This document shows, piece after piece, positions 1-8,201 of a stretch of 35,925 bases of DNA. A program made the translations under genes and the position numbers. The number at the start of each line of letters is the position of its first letter. The stretch's first letter is position 1. The DNA is from Mycobacterium interjectum. GTDB taxonomy: Bacteria; Actinomycetota; Actinomycetes; Mycobacteriales; Mycobacteriaceae. Below the pieces are notes generated by a model, which was given only the letters and a program-made list of their open reading frames with translations, was not told where the DNA came from and searched no databases. The DNA is taken from contig NZ_LT546237.1 of NCBI RefSeq assembly GCF_900078675.2, positions 3,986,362-4,022,286 on the forward strand, written 5' to 3'.

Positions 1-1
1 C

Positions 2-778
2 GATCGCAAGGTCGCCCAGCAGCGGCTCCATGATCAACTCAACGTGTTGTGTCCGGGCTTGTCTGCGCCGGCCGGCCATGGCAGGGCGCTGGCGCTGGAC
101 ACGCCGACCGGGCTGGCCGTGTTGGCCTGTGCTGCGGCGTTCGCGGGACGGCCACCAAAATCACGGTCCTTGATCTGCCGTGCACCGGGGCGATTGACCG
201 TCGCCACCGCCGACTATTGGGCGGCTCGGTGGCGACAGTGTTTGCCACCACCGGCCGACGCGGCTGGCCGGGCTCAACGCCTGGGACGCGACCTCGACCG
301 CTACCGTCGGCTACTTGTCGACATCACCGAACTTGACGCCCAGACCAGCGAACTGCTGGCGGCGACCGACGGGCAGGTGTTGACCACGCTGCCCGGCGTC
401 GCGTCGATCCGGGCGGCCGCCTTTGCTGCGCACAGTCTGCCCATCGAGCGGTTTCCTGATGCCGAACACCTCTATTCGGCCACAGGTTTGGCCCCTGCGC
501 TCTACCAGTCGGCCACGCTGAACCGGCGTGGGCGCATCTCCCGCCAGGGCTTGGCCGAGCATCGTGACGCCCTGATGGGCATCGCCTGGGGACTTTCCCA
601 ACAATCGCCCTCCTTTGCCGGCCGCGACGCTGAACTCCGAGCTCGGGGTATGGCTCCCATACAGGCCCGTGTCGCGTTGGCCCGCCACGCCTGCCGACTG
701 GCGTATCGACTGCTTCGAACCCAACAACCTTTCGATGAACAGCGCTATCGTCGAGGAAGGCTCAGTCGCGAGCGGTGA
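2..778 (+). mobile_element. IS110-family transposase, 5'-truncated by window edge
   Basis: The frame is open from base 2, so this is the C-terminal part of a longer transposase rather than a gene starting at an internal codon. The first residues (DRKVAQQRLHDQLNVL) resemble the linker after the N-terminal RuvC-like DEDD domain of IS110 transposases. Residues counted from base 44 at about 120-225 look like the Transposase_20 domain: a LPGVASIRAAAF segment, then YSATGLAPALYQSATLNRRG containing the conserved serine region. IS110 enzymes move DNA using a bridge RNA encoded in the non-coding end of the element. The left end and the DEDD domain lie outside the window. No frameshift is visible in the part present. 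Confidence 0.85.
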
Positions 779-1020
779 CGGCTGTTCCGGCTATGCCGCA
801 CGACGGCGCAACTTAGCTTGCCGCCCGCTCGCGCTGGGCCGCTCTACGGCGCACACGAAAGCCTGCCGCCCCACGGCGACTAATCAGCCTGCCGACCATC
901 ACGGCCCAGCCGACCTCACGACCCAACCGTTTATCGGGCGACAACCGAGGTTGGCACCCCGGGCGATCAACACTGCCTACCCCACGCCTTGACTGCCGGC
1001 GCGAAAGCTAAGCCGCGATG
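779..1020. other. Non-coding stretch after the transposase
   Basis: No coding frame with a credible start is seen. The right end of the IS110 element should lie here. IS110 elements usually lack terminal inverted repeats, so the exact boundary cannot be set from the sequence alone. Confidence 0.4.
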
Positions 1021-1404
1021 TCAGGCCTTCCGGTGCCGGCGGACCATGCCGAACAAGCCGGCGCCGACGAATGGCACCGGCGCCAGCGTGGCGATCAGTG
1101 CGCTCCTGGTACCGACGAGGGGCTTGCTCCGCAGCCCCAGCAGCAGATCGGCGCTATCGCTGATCAAACCGATCGTCGCCCAGCCCCGGAACTCGTTGTC
1201 GACACCGCGGAGCCAGGCCGCGCACCCGCCCGACCCCAGGACGAGGTCGCGAATCCCGATCGTCTGCATCAGCAGGGTCTCCGTTCCCGATTCGGGTGAG
1301 AAGAACCGGTCCGGCGCGAGGAGCATGGTCGCGCCCACCCCGACGCGCGCCGCTGCCACCAATGCCAAGATCGGTGGCGATGTCCGGGCGCGGTCATGCG
1401 GCAT
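1021..1404 (-). CDS. Small integral membrane protein, function unknown
   Basis: The 127-residue product has several hydrophobic stretches: about 11-30 (ILALVAAARVGVGATMLL), 45-65, 76-90 and 98-120. It is therefore a predicted multi-pass membrane protein. A short basic tail (RRHRKA) suggests a cytoplasmic C terminus. The pattern resembles the small actinobacterial DUF4267-like membrane proteins, but no catalytic motif is visible and the family is not certain. It starts at ATG 1404 and is divergent from the acyltransferase at 1555. Confidence 0.7.
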   Translation of the reverse strand: MPHDRARTSPPILALVAAARVGVGATMLLAPDRFFSPESGTETLLMQTIGIRDLVLGSGGCAAWLRGVDNEFRGWATIGLISDSADLLLGLRSKPLVGTRSALIATLAPVPFVGAGLFGMVRRHRKA

Positions 1405-1554
1405 GGATCAACCCTAAGCGCTGAGGACTTACGACCGCCCTAACGGTGCCCTAGTGCCCTCGCGGGCGCCGGTCCCCGGAGAGACCATCACCGTGGGGTT
1501 TTTCGTTTCTGCGCGCTCCGGCAAGCGCCGCGGACGTCGGCCAGGAGGTACGGC

Positions 1555-2943
1555 ATGACCAAACCGATTCCGCCGCTGGACCTTTCGTGGCTGTTGATCG
1601 AATCACCGGCCGGCACGACGCACGTCGGCGCGATGCTGCTGTTCAAGAAGCCGGCCGGCCGCGCGCCCATCGTGCGGGAGATCGTGGATGCCTATCGGGC
1701 GTGCACGCCGCTGCCGCCGTTCAATTACGTCCCCGAGCTGCTGGGCCGAAGTGCGCCCCATTTCCGGGAGGTGACGGACTGGGACCCCTACTACCACGTC
1801 GGGCACCTGGCGCTGCCCGCCGGGGCGTCCTACGACGACCTGTTGCGGCTCGTCGCCGATCTGCACGAGCCACAACTCGACCGCGATCGGCCGCTCTTTC
1901 GCTGCTGGGTCATCGACGGTGTGCCGGACGGAATGTTCGCGATCTACACCAAGACCCACCACTCGATCATCGACGGAGAATCGGGCCTGCGGCGGCTCTA
2001 TGCCGGGCTGAGCACCACCGACCGGCGCACCGTCCCACCCCCCGCCTTCGCGTTGGGCACACCGGAGCCCCCGGCGCCCTCCCCGACCTCACTGGCAGCG
2101 CGCATCGCCGATTCGGTTCGCGGGGCGCTCATGCAAGTCGAGGCGCTGAACCAGGTTTCGGTCGGCGCGCTGCGCAAGGTGTGCGCGGGCGCGTTGCGAT
2201 CGCATCTCGAGGGCAGCCTGCCGTTCGTGGCGCAGCACGGCCCCACCAACGCCCCGCTCCACATCGGGCGGAGCTTCGCGACGCTGTCGCTGCCGCTCGA
2301 CGAGATGCGCCAGGTCGGCCACCACTTCGGGGCGACCCTGAACGACGTGGCGGTCACCGTCGTCGACGCGGGGCTGCACGCCTACCTACGCGAGACCGGC
2401 CGGGCCGTCGCGCATCCCTTCATCGCGATGTGCCCGGTGTCGATGCGGGCCGACGGGGACACCGCGATCGGCACGCGCGTGTCGGCGATATTCCCGCGTC
2501 TCGGCGACCCCGGCTCCGGCGCGGCGGAACGAATCCGCCAAGTGGCCGACTCGGTTGCGGCGTGCAAGAAGGAACTCGGCCGCATGTCCAGCGAGGCGGC
2601 GATGACCTATGCGGTGGGGCTCGTCGCGCTCGCCGGCCTCGGGGCATCGACACACCTGGACCGGGTGGCGCGGCCGGCGTGCAACCTCGTCATTTCAAAT
2701 GTGGCGGGAGCCAAGGAAACTCGATATCTCAACGGTGCGCGCCTCGTTGGCATCTACCCGGTTTCGGCCCTCGCCGCCTCGATCGGGCTCAACGCCACGT
2801 TGGCGTCCTACCACGACAGCATGGACTTCGGGTTCGTCGGCAACAGCGCCGCGCTGGACGGCCTTCCGCAACTCGCCCGCTGCACGAGGCAAGCCTACGA
2901 GGAGTTGCGGGAGGCGGCGGGACTGCAACCCGCGGCAGTGTAG
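1555..2943 (+). CDS. Wax ester synthase / diacylglycerol O-acyltransferase (WS/DGAT)
   Basis: The 462-residue product has the normal WS/DGAT length. The catalytic HHxxxDG motif is intact as HHSIIDG at residues 135-141. The N terminus (PPLDLSWLLIESPAGTTHVGAMLLF) is the family's usual opening. The family joins acyl-CoA to diacylglycerol or long-chain alcohols, making triacylglycerol or wax ester at the membrane or lipid-droplet surface. The start is supported by a strong AGGAGGT ribosome-binding site. A zinc alcohol dehydrogenase follows after 12 bp, so the two are probably co-transcribed; the dehydrogenase could supply or remove the alcohol substrate (inference). The C-terminal WS/DGAT domain (around 300-455) appears complete. 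The true acyl acceptor cannot be read from the sequence. Confidence 0.92.
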   Translation: MTKPIPPLDLSWLLIESPAGTTHVGAMLLFKKPAGRAPIVREIVDAYRACTPLPPFNYVPELLGRSAPHFREVTDWDPYYHVGHLALPAGASYDDLLRLVADLHEPQLDRDRPLFRCWVIDGVPDGMFAIYTKTHHSIIDGESGLRRLYAGLSTTDRRTVPPPAFALGTPEPPAPSPTSLAARIADSVRGALMQVEALNQVSVGALRKVCAGALRSHLEGSLPFVAQHGPTNAPLHIGRSFATLSLPLDEMRQVGHHFGATLNDVAVTVVDAGLHAYLRETGRAVAHPFIAMCPVSMRADGDTAIGTRVSAIFPRLGDPGSGAAERIRQVADSVAACKKELGRMSSEAAMTYAVGLVALAGLGASTHLDRVARPACNLVISNVAGAKETRYLNGARLVGIYPVSALAASIGLNATLASYHDSMDFGFVGNSAALDGLPQLARCTRQAYEELREAAGLQPAAV

Positions 2944-2955
2944 GAGGATCGGCAC

Positions 2956-4119
2956 ATGAAATCCGTCACCTGCACCAATGCGAAGCTCGAGGTGGTCGAC
3001 ACCCCGACACCGGTCCCGGCGAAGGGCCAGTTGCTGATCGAGGTCCTGCGGTGCGGCATCTGCGGATCGGACCTGCACGCGCGCCACCACTGTGACGAGC
3101 TCGCCGACGTGATGGCCGAATCCGGGTACGACGCGTTCATGCGATCGAATCAGCACGTCGTCTTCGGTCACGAATTCTGCGGCGCGGTGCTCGATTACGG
3201 CCCGGGCACCCGCAAGGCGCCGCGGCCCGGCAGCACGGTCGTCGCCCTGCCGCTGCTGCGCCGCGGCAAGGAGGTGCATGGGATCGGGTTGTCCACGATG
3301 GCACCGGGAGCCTATGCCGAGCAGCTCCTCGTCGAGCAGTCGCTGACGTTGGCCGTCCCGAACGGGTTGTCCCCCGATATGGCAGCCCTCACCGAGCCGA
3401 TGGCCGTCGGCTGGCACGCGGTCCGTCGCGGCGAGGTGGGCAAGGGTGACGTGGCGATCGTGATCGGCTGCGGGCCAATCGGTCTCGCGGTGATCTGCAT
3501 GCTCAAGGCGCACGGGGTGCGCACCGTGGTCGCCAGCGACTTCGCACCGGGCCGGCGCGCACTGGCGACCGCCTGCGGGGCCGACGTCGTCGTCGATCCC
3601 GCGCAGGATTCGCCGTACGCGACGGACGCGAGCCGCAAACACCTGCAGGGCATCCTCGAGGCGTTCGATCTGGCGGTCGGCACGATCGAGAAGCTGCAAA
3701 GGTTGCGGCTGCCCTGGTGGCACGTGTGGCGCGCCGCCGAAGCGGCCGGCGCCGCAACGCCGAAGCACCCCGTCATCTTCGAATGCGTCGGCGTGCCGGG
3801 CATCATCGACGGCATCATCGCGAGCGCGCCGGTGTTCTCGCGCGTCGTCGTGGTCGGCGTCTGCATGGGCTCGGACCAGCTCCGGCCGGCGATGGCGATC
3901 AACAAGGAGATCGACCTTCGGTTCGTGCTCGGCTACACCCCGCTGGAGTTCCGCGACACGCTGCACATGCTCGCCGACGGCAAGGTCAACGTCGCGCCGC
4001 TGATCACCGGGACGGTCGGGCTGGCCGGCGTCGAGGCCGCGTTCGACGCGCTCGGCGACCCCGAGGCGCACGCGAAGATCCTCATCGACCCCCGCAGCGA
4101 CGCTACGCAGCCGGCGTGA
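2956..4119 (+). CDS. Zinc-type alcohol dehydrogenase (MDR family)
   Basis: The 387-residue medium-chain dehydrogenase has the GroES-like N-terminal domain with CGICGSDLH (33-41), where C36 is the likely catalytic zinc ligand. GHEF follows at 71-74 (H72, E73), then a TEP motif near 146-148. The Rossmann fold carries GCGPIG at 171-176. The four-cysteine lobe that binds the structural zinc in classical ADHs is not visible between 90 and 125, so it belongs to a subgroup without structural zinc or is adapted. The start has an AGGAGG site 12 bp after the WS/DGAT stop. The gene ends inside the convergent F420-type reductase gene (17-bp overlap). The substrate is unknown; a lipid alcohol is suggested only by context. 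Confidence 0.9.
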   Translation: MKSVTCTNAKLEVVDTPTPVPAKGQLLIEVLRCGICGSDLHARHHCDELADVMAESGYDAFMRSNQHVVFGHEFCGAVLDYGPGTRKAPRPGSTVVALPLLRRGKEVHGIGLSTMAPGAYAEQLLVEQSLTLAVPNGLSPDMAALTEPMAVGWHAVRRGEVGKGDVAIVIGCGPIGLAVICMLKAHGVRTVVASDFAPGRRALATACGADVVVDPAQDSPYATDASRKHLQGILEAFDLAVGTIEKLQRLRLPWWHVWRAAEAAGAATPKHPVIFECVGVPGIIDGIIASAPVFSRVVVVGVCMGSDQLRPAMAINKEIDLRFVLGYTPLEFRDTLHMLADGKVNVAPLITGTVGLAGVEAAFDALGDPEAHAKILIDPRSDATQPA

Positions 4120-4489
4120 TCTCCAGCCCCACGTGCACCTTGTCGATGCCGCCCCGCACGATCGAGTGCGCATAGAACCACCAGGCGTGGTACCAGTACC
4201 GCTTGAGCACGGCGTTGTAGACCCGCCGCGTCTCGGATTTCGGCAGGACCCGCGCGATCCCTTCGACCGGTTCGCTCTTGGGCTTGCCCAGCGCCGCGCT
4301 GCGGGCGATCGTCACCCGGGGCGTGTTGTTGATCCTCCTGACCTTCCACGACCCGTCGTCGGTGATGACCAGCAGCTTGTCGCCGTCCGGCACGCCCCAG
4401 ATCGGCGTCGGCTTGGGACGGCCGTCCTTGGTGAAGGTGGTCAGGAGCAGGTACTTGGACGTGATGACGTCCTGGAAGCAAAGAGCCAC
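4103..4489 (-). CDS. PPOX-class F420-dependent oxidoreductase-like protein
   Basis: The 128-residue protein resembles the actinobacterial TIGR03666/pyridoxamine-5'-phosphate-oxidase-like split-barrel group. It has a core beta strand YLLLTTFTKDGRPKPTPIW, then DGDKLLVITDDGSWKVRRINNTPRVTIARS, which is the usual cofactor-binding layout for F420 or flavin. A longer frame extends upstream to 4684, but GTG 4489 is preferred: it has a good GGGGGAAGGA site and begins right at the conserved fold. The gene follows the SDR at 4533-5237 by 43 bp on the same strand, suggesting one operon. F420 rather than FMN is inferred from the mycobacterial family. Confidence 0.82.
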   Translation of the reverse strand: MALCFQDVITSKYLLLTTFTKDGRPKPTPIWGVPDGDKLLVITDDGSWKVRRINNTPRVTIARSAALGKPKSEPVEGIARVLPKSETRRVYNAVLKRYWYHAWWFYAHSIVRGGIDKVHVGLEITPAA

Positions 4490-4532
4490 GCTTATTCCTT
4501 CCCCCTTGACGCGAATTCCTAACCCCGGGGGC

Positions 4533-5237
4533 TCAGGTGTTGCGCCCGCCGTTGACGCCCAGTATCTGGCCGGTGATGTAGCCGGCCTCCTCGGACACGA
4601 AGAACGCGCACGCCGCCGCGATGTCCTCCGGCCTGCCCACCCGGCGCACCGGCGTGCGCGCGACGTGGTCTTCGACGGTGCCACCGAGCAGCTGCCGCCG
4701 CTCGGCGCTGCGCAGCATCGGGGTGTCGATGAACCCCGGCGGTATCGCGTTGACGGTGATCCCGCTCGGCCCGTATTCCAGGGCCAGCGACTTGGTCAGG
4801 CCGTTCACCGCGGACTTGGCCGCCACGTAGTGGGACATGAAGGGCTGCCCGGAGTGGGTGCTGGACGACGAGATGTTGACGATGCGCCCCCATCCCGCCT
4901 CGACCATGTCGGGGAGCGCGGCCTGGATGGTGTGGAAGACGCCGTTGAGGTTGACGTCGACCACCTTCGACCACTGCTCGAAGGACATGTCCAGGAATTT
5001 CTTGAAGCCCTCCACGCCGGCCGCGTTGACCAGCACCAGGATCGGGCCGAGCGCATCCCGGATCGCCAAGAGCGCGGCGTCGACCTGCGCACGATCGGTC
5101 ACGTCCGCGACGTAGCCGAACCCGTCGTCGGTGGGCGACAGGTCGATGACGGCCACCCGGAACCCGTCGCTGCGCAGCCTTTCCGCGACCGCTCGGCCAA
5201 TCCCGGACGCCCCGCCGGTCACCACCGCAGTTTTCAC
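4533..5237 (-). CDS. Short-chain dehydrogenase/reductase (SDR)
   Basis: This is a classical SDR of 234 residues. The NAD(P) motif TGGASGIG is at the N terminus, VNAAG replaces the usual NNAG, the catalytic serine lies in the SSSS stretch and the YxxxK motif is YVAAK. The end (VNGGRNT) is typical of the family. GTG 5237 is chosen because an AGGAAGG site lies 9 nt upstream; an in-frame ATG further upstream (5270) has none and would add residues outside the fold. It heads a probable two-gene operon with the F420-type reductase and is divergent from tetR. The palindrome at 5348-5363 sits in the shared promoter, so the TetR may control it too (inference). Confidence 0.9.
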   Translation of the reverse strand: MKTAVVTGGASGIGRAVAERLRSDGFRVAVIDLSPTDDGFGYVADVTDRAQVDAALLAIRDALGPILVLVNAAGVEGFKKFLDMSFEQWSKVVDVNLNGVFHTIQAALPDMVEAGWGRIVNISSSSTHSGQPFMSHYVAAKSAVNGLTKSLALEYGPSGITVNAIPPGFIDTPMLRSAERRQLLGGTVEDHVARTPVRRVGRPEDIAAACAFFVSEEAGYITGQILGVNGGRNT

Positions 5238-5347
5238 ACGCACCCACCTTCCTGAGCGACCGCCCAGCATGCGGGCTTGACATTGCCTATCACCCCCGCG
5301 CGACGACGGTCAAGCTGTCCCGTTTTCGTCGCGTATAACGGTTGATT

Positions 5348-5363
5348 TTTGGCGATCGCCCAA
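5348..5363. promoter_or_regulatory. Putative TetR operator, copy 1
   Basis: TTTGGCGATCGCCCAA is a near-perfect palindrome centred on GATC. It differs by one base from the perfect palindrome at 8030-8045, and the downstream TTT is also shared. It ends 14 bp before the tetR start codon, a usual position for autoregulation. Confidence 0.6.
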
Positions 5364-5377
5364 TTTAGGGTCCGTGG

Positions 5378-5959
5378 ATGGCCCGGGATTCCACCACTCG
5401 CGACATGCTGATCGACGCGACGAGCCGAATCATGGTCGAGGAGGGTTACGCCGCGGCCACGTCGCGGCGGGTGGCCGCCGCGGCCGGGGTCAAACCGGCC
5501 CTTGTGCACTACTACTTCCCGACGATGGACGAGCTGTATCTGGACGTGTTCCGCCGGGGCGCAGCGGCCTACCTGGAACGGCAACGAGAGGCGCTCGCCT
5601 CCGACCGGCCCCTGCATGCCTTCTGGGAGACGCTTATCGAACCCAAGGACGCCCGGCTGCTGCTGGAGTTCATGGGTCTTGCCAACCACCGCAAGGAGAT
5701 TCGGGCGGAAATCTCCGCCTGGCAGGACCGGTGGCGCGAGATGCAGATCACCGCGCTGAACTTCATCGTCCGCGAACATGGCCTCGACACAAGCGAATTC
5801 CCGCCCGCGGGCATCGCGGTCGTCATCGCCGCGGTCGGGCGCACCCTGATCCTCGAGCAGACGCTCGGCACCAAGGGCGGCCACGACGAGGCGGTCGCGC
5901 TGGTCACCCGATTCCTCGACCGGTTCGAGATGCCGACCCCGAAGCGGCGCCGGGATTGA
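5378..5959 (+). CDS. TetR-family transcriptional regulator
   Basis: The 193-residue regulator has an N-terminal TetR helix-turn-helix at about 8-55: a DMLIDATSRIMVEEGYAAAT helix pair, then VAAAAGVKPALVHYYFPTMDEL, the classic recognition helix and its YYFP extension. The rest is a helical ligand-binding domain with no assignable ligand. It is divergent from the SDR/F420-type operon and convergent with the P450 gene (1 bp between stop codons). The same 16-bp palindrome lies before tetR and before the SDR-P450 operon, so it most likely represses itself and that operon until a lipid-like substrate binds (inference). Confidence 0.93.
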   Translation: MARDSTTRDMLIDATSRIMVEEGYAAATSRRVAAAAGVKPALVHYYFPTMDELYLDVFRRGAAAYLERQREALASDRPLHAFWETLIEPKDARLLLEFMGLANHRKEIRAEISAWQDRWREMQITALNFIVREHGLDTSEFPPAGIAVVIAAVGRTLILEQTLGTKGGHDEAVALVTRFLDRFEMPTPKRRRD

Positions 5960-5960
5960 C

Positions 5961-7163
5961 CTACGGCAGCACGACCCGCAGCCGCTCCCAGCCGCGGACG
6001 GTCGACGTCGACGCCAATTGCGCGGTGTCGTGGTCGATGTCCCACTCCGGCCAGCGGTTGAGGATCTCGTCCAGCGCGACGCGGCCCTCGAGTCGCGCCA
6101 GGTTCGCGCCCAGGCAGTAATGCACGCCCTTGCCGAAGGTGATGTGCGAGATGTTGTCGCGGCGGATGTTGAACGTGTCCGGATCGGTATAGCGGCGGTG
6201 ATCGCGGTTCGCCGCGCCGAACAGCAGCAGCATGGCGCTGCCGGCCGGAACAGTCCTGCCGTAGCACTCGAAATCCTTTGTCATCCAACGGGCGACGTGG
6301 GGACCGGTGGGCTCGAACCGCAGCGTCTCGTCGACGGTCCGGGTCAGCAGCGACCGGTCTTGGCAGACCTCGCGGCGCTGGTCCGGGTGCTCGGCGAGGA
6401 CCTTGGCCAGCCAGCCGATCAGCCGGCCCGTCGTCTCGTTTCCGGCGCCCGCCACCACCTGGGTGTAATGCAGCACCTCTTTGCGCGTCAGCTTTCGGTG
6501 CACCCCGTGCTCGTCGTCGAACTCGACGTTGAGCAACGTCGTCATGAGGTCGTCCGACGGGTTCTTGGACCGCCATTCGACGTAGTCGGCGTAGATGCGA
6601 CCGTCGGCGATGGAGTCGGCGTCGGCGACCTTCATCGGGGCGCCCGGCTTGGTGCGCAGGTTGGCGTCGTTGGCGTCGCGGACCGAAACCTGTTCGGACT
6701 CGGGGATTCCCAGCAGCATCCCGATCACCCGCATCGGCATCATCGATGCGAGTTCGGCGATGATGTCGAATCCGCCCGACCCGACGAGCGGATCGAGACA
6801 CCGCACGCAGTACCGCCGGATCTGGTCTTCGAGCTCGGCCATCCGGCGCGGGGTGAACACCCGCGACATCAGGCCACGCAGCCTGGTGTGTTCGGGCGGA
6901 TCCTGGAACATCATGACGCCGCCGGGCATGTCGAATTTCGACTGGATCAACTCGAGGATGTCGCTGCGGCGGTTGGAGAAGACCTCCCAATTGGCCAACG
7001 CGCGTTCGACGTCGGAATGCCGTGATATCGCCCAGAAGTCGAACCGTTCGTTGTAGTAGATCGGCGCCTCCTCGCGCAGCCGGGCGTACGTCGGGTACGG
7101 GTCGGCGATGATGCCGGTGTCGTAGGGGTCGTAGTAGACGTCGGTGTCGCTGGTGAGGGTCAT
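5961..7163 (-). CDS. Cytochrome P450
   Basis: The complete 400-residue soluble bacterial P450 shows the I-helix oxygen-activation motif AGNETT (240-245), the K-helix ExxR as E279/R282, and the haem-binding loop FGKGVHYCLG with the axial cysteine at 350. FQDPPEHTRLR (86-96) is the conserved C-helix segment. P450s of this class need a ferredoxin and a reductase; none is encoded beside it. It starts 10 bp after the SDR stop, so it is the second gene of an operon read from the 8030-8045 operator. A sequential oxidation by P450 then SDR on the same molecule is plausible but inferred. The CYP family number is not assigned. Confidence 0.95.
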   Translation of the reverse strand: MTLTSDTDVYYDPYDTGIIADPYPTYARLREEAPIYYNERFDFWAISRHSDVERALANWEVFSNRRSDILELIQSKFDMPGGVMMFQDPPEHTRLRGLMSRVFTPRRMAELEDQIRRYCVRCLDPLVGSGGFDIIAELASMMPMRVIGMLLGIPESEQVSVRDANDANLRTKPGAPMKVADADSIADGRIYADYVEWRSKNPSDDLMTTLLNVEFDDEHGVHRKLTRKEVLHYTQVVAGAGNETTGRLIGWLAKVLAEHPDQRREVCQDRSLLTRTVDETLRFEPTGPHVARWMTKDFECYGRTVPAGSAMLLLFGAANRDHRRYTDPDTFNIRRDNISHITFGKGVHYCLGANLARLEGRVALDEILNRWPEWDIDHDTAQLASTSTVRGWERLRVVLP

Positions 7164-7173
7164 CGATGCTTCC

Positions 7174-8010
7174 TTACTTCAGGCAGCTGCCGGCATCCAC
7201 CGGGAGCGCGACGCCGGTGATGTAGCGCGCTTCGTCGGAGGCCAGAAACAGCACGGCGTTGGTGATGTCTTCGGGGGTCACCCAGGGGACCGGCAGGTAA
7301 TGGAAGCTCTGGCACACCGGCGCCAGGTCCTCGGGCCCCGGGTTATCCAGCTCCGGACGGAAGGCGCGATACGTCGCCTCGTTCATCAGCAGCGGCGAGT
7401 TGACGTGCGTGGGGAGCACGGCGTTGACCCTGATCATCCGCCGGCCCAATTCGACCGCGAACGAACGCATCAGCCCGATCACGCCGTGCTTGGCCGCCAC
7501 GTAGTGGCCCACGTGCGGATAGGCCTTGAAACCGGCCACCGAAGACGTCAGCACGATGGAGCCGCCGCGGCCGCCGTCCAGGATGTGCGGAACGCCGGCC
7601 TTCACCGTCTTCCACACACCGCTGAGATTGACGTCGATCATCTGCTGCCACAGCGCCTCGTCGGTCTTGTGCAGCTTTCCCGCCGTCGTCCCGATGCCGG
7701 CGTTCGCGACGATCACGTCCAGGCGGCCCAGCTGTTCGACCCCGCTGCCGACGGCGGACCGCAGCGCGTCGAAATCGCGAACGTCGACCTCGGCGGTGAC
7801 GACGCGGCCGCCGGCGTTTTTCACCAGGCCCGCGGTCTCGTCGAGGTCCTCGGGCGTCGCGCCGTCCGCCGGCGAGGCCTCGAACTTCCGGCAGATGTCG
7901 ACGGCGATGATGTCGGCGCCCTCCTGCGCGAGCCCTACCGCGTGGCTTCTGCCCTGCCCGCGCGCCGCGCCGGTCACGAATGCGACCTTGCCGTCCATCC
8001 GCCCCGCCAT
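7174..8010 (-). CDS. Mycofactocin-coupled-type SDR oxidoreductase
   Basis: The 278-residue SDR opens GKVAFVTGAARGQGRSHAV and continues ADIIAVDICR. This matches the mycofactocin-coupled SDR subfamily (TIGR03971 type), whose members hold NAD tightly and pass electrons to mycofactocin. NAG, the serine in SSVAGF and YVAAK are present, so catalysis should be intact. ATG 8010 is chosen over an upstream frame reaching 8139 because a GAGGTGG site precedes it and the extra residues are not SDR-like. The operator at 8030-8045 lies 20 bp upstream. It is followed closely by the P450 and probably acts with it on an alcohol. Confidence 0.9.
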   Translation of the reverse strand: MAGRMDGKVAFVTGAARGQGRSHAVGLAQEGADIIAVDICRKFEASPADGATPEDLDETAGLVKNAGGRVVTAEVDVRDFDALRSAVGSGVEQLGRLDVIVANAGIGTTAGKLHKTDEALWQQMIDVNLSGVWKTVKAGVPHILDGGRGGSIVLTSSVAGFKAYPHVGHYVAAKHGVIGLMRSFAVELGRRMIRVNAVLPTHVNSPLLMNEATYRAFRPELDNPGPEDLAPVCQSFHYLPVPWVTPEDITNAVLFLASDEARYITGVALPVDAGSCLK

Positions 8011-8029
8011 AGCCACCTCGATTCCAGTT

Positions 8030-8045
8030 TTGGGCGATCGCCCAA
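8030..8045. promoter_or_regulatory. Putative TetR operator, copy 2 (perfect 16-bp palindrome)
   Basis: TTGGGCGATCGCCCAA equals its own reverse complement. It lies 20 bp upstream of the SDR start and matches the copy in the tetR promoter at 15 of 16 positions. This spacing would let a bound TetR block transcription of the SDR-P450 operon. Confidence 0.65.
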
Positions 8046-8123
8046 TTTCTGCCGCACGCCATGTGTAGCAGCACCGAGACGAGCCCGTCAAGGCGCGGAT
8101 GAGCCGGGCGGCCGTGCAGATTC

Positions 8124-8149
8124 TGTGAAGATTAATCACACGGGTGTGA
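8124..8149. promoter_or_regulatory. Cluster of TGTGA/TCACA half-sites before the lysA-like gene
   Basis: Three half-sites lie within 26 bp: TGTGA at 8124-8128, TCACA at 8136-8140 and TGTGA at 8145-8149. The last two form a perfect inverted repeat, TCACACGGGTGTGA (8136-8149). The spacing between the first two is 7, not the 6 expected for mycobacterial CRP, so the binding protein is uncertain. Confidence 0.3.
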
Positions 8150-8201
8150 AAGCTTCGTTAAGAGCGAGGCGGATCCCCCGCTGTACCTGCACCGTGGACG
8201 C

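Noticed and set aside
1587..3095. Long plus-strand open frame (502 codons) overlapping WS/DGAT
   Set aside because: Alternative frame of the recognised WS/DGAT gene; arginine- and alanine-rich without motifs.
2695..4173. Long minus-strand open frame (492 codons) opposite the alcohol dehydrogenase
   Set aside because: It is the antisense shadow of a high-GC gene, with a composition dominated by Arg, Asp, His and Val and no domain.
5569..6990. Minus-strand 473-codon frame within the P450 and tetR genes
   Set aside because: It overlaps two recognised genes in a different frame and has no family features.
8124..8140. CRP site TGTGA-N-TCACA
   Set aside because: The spacer is 7 bp, not the 6 of the mycobacterial CRP consensus; kept only as an undefined half-site cluster.
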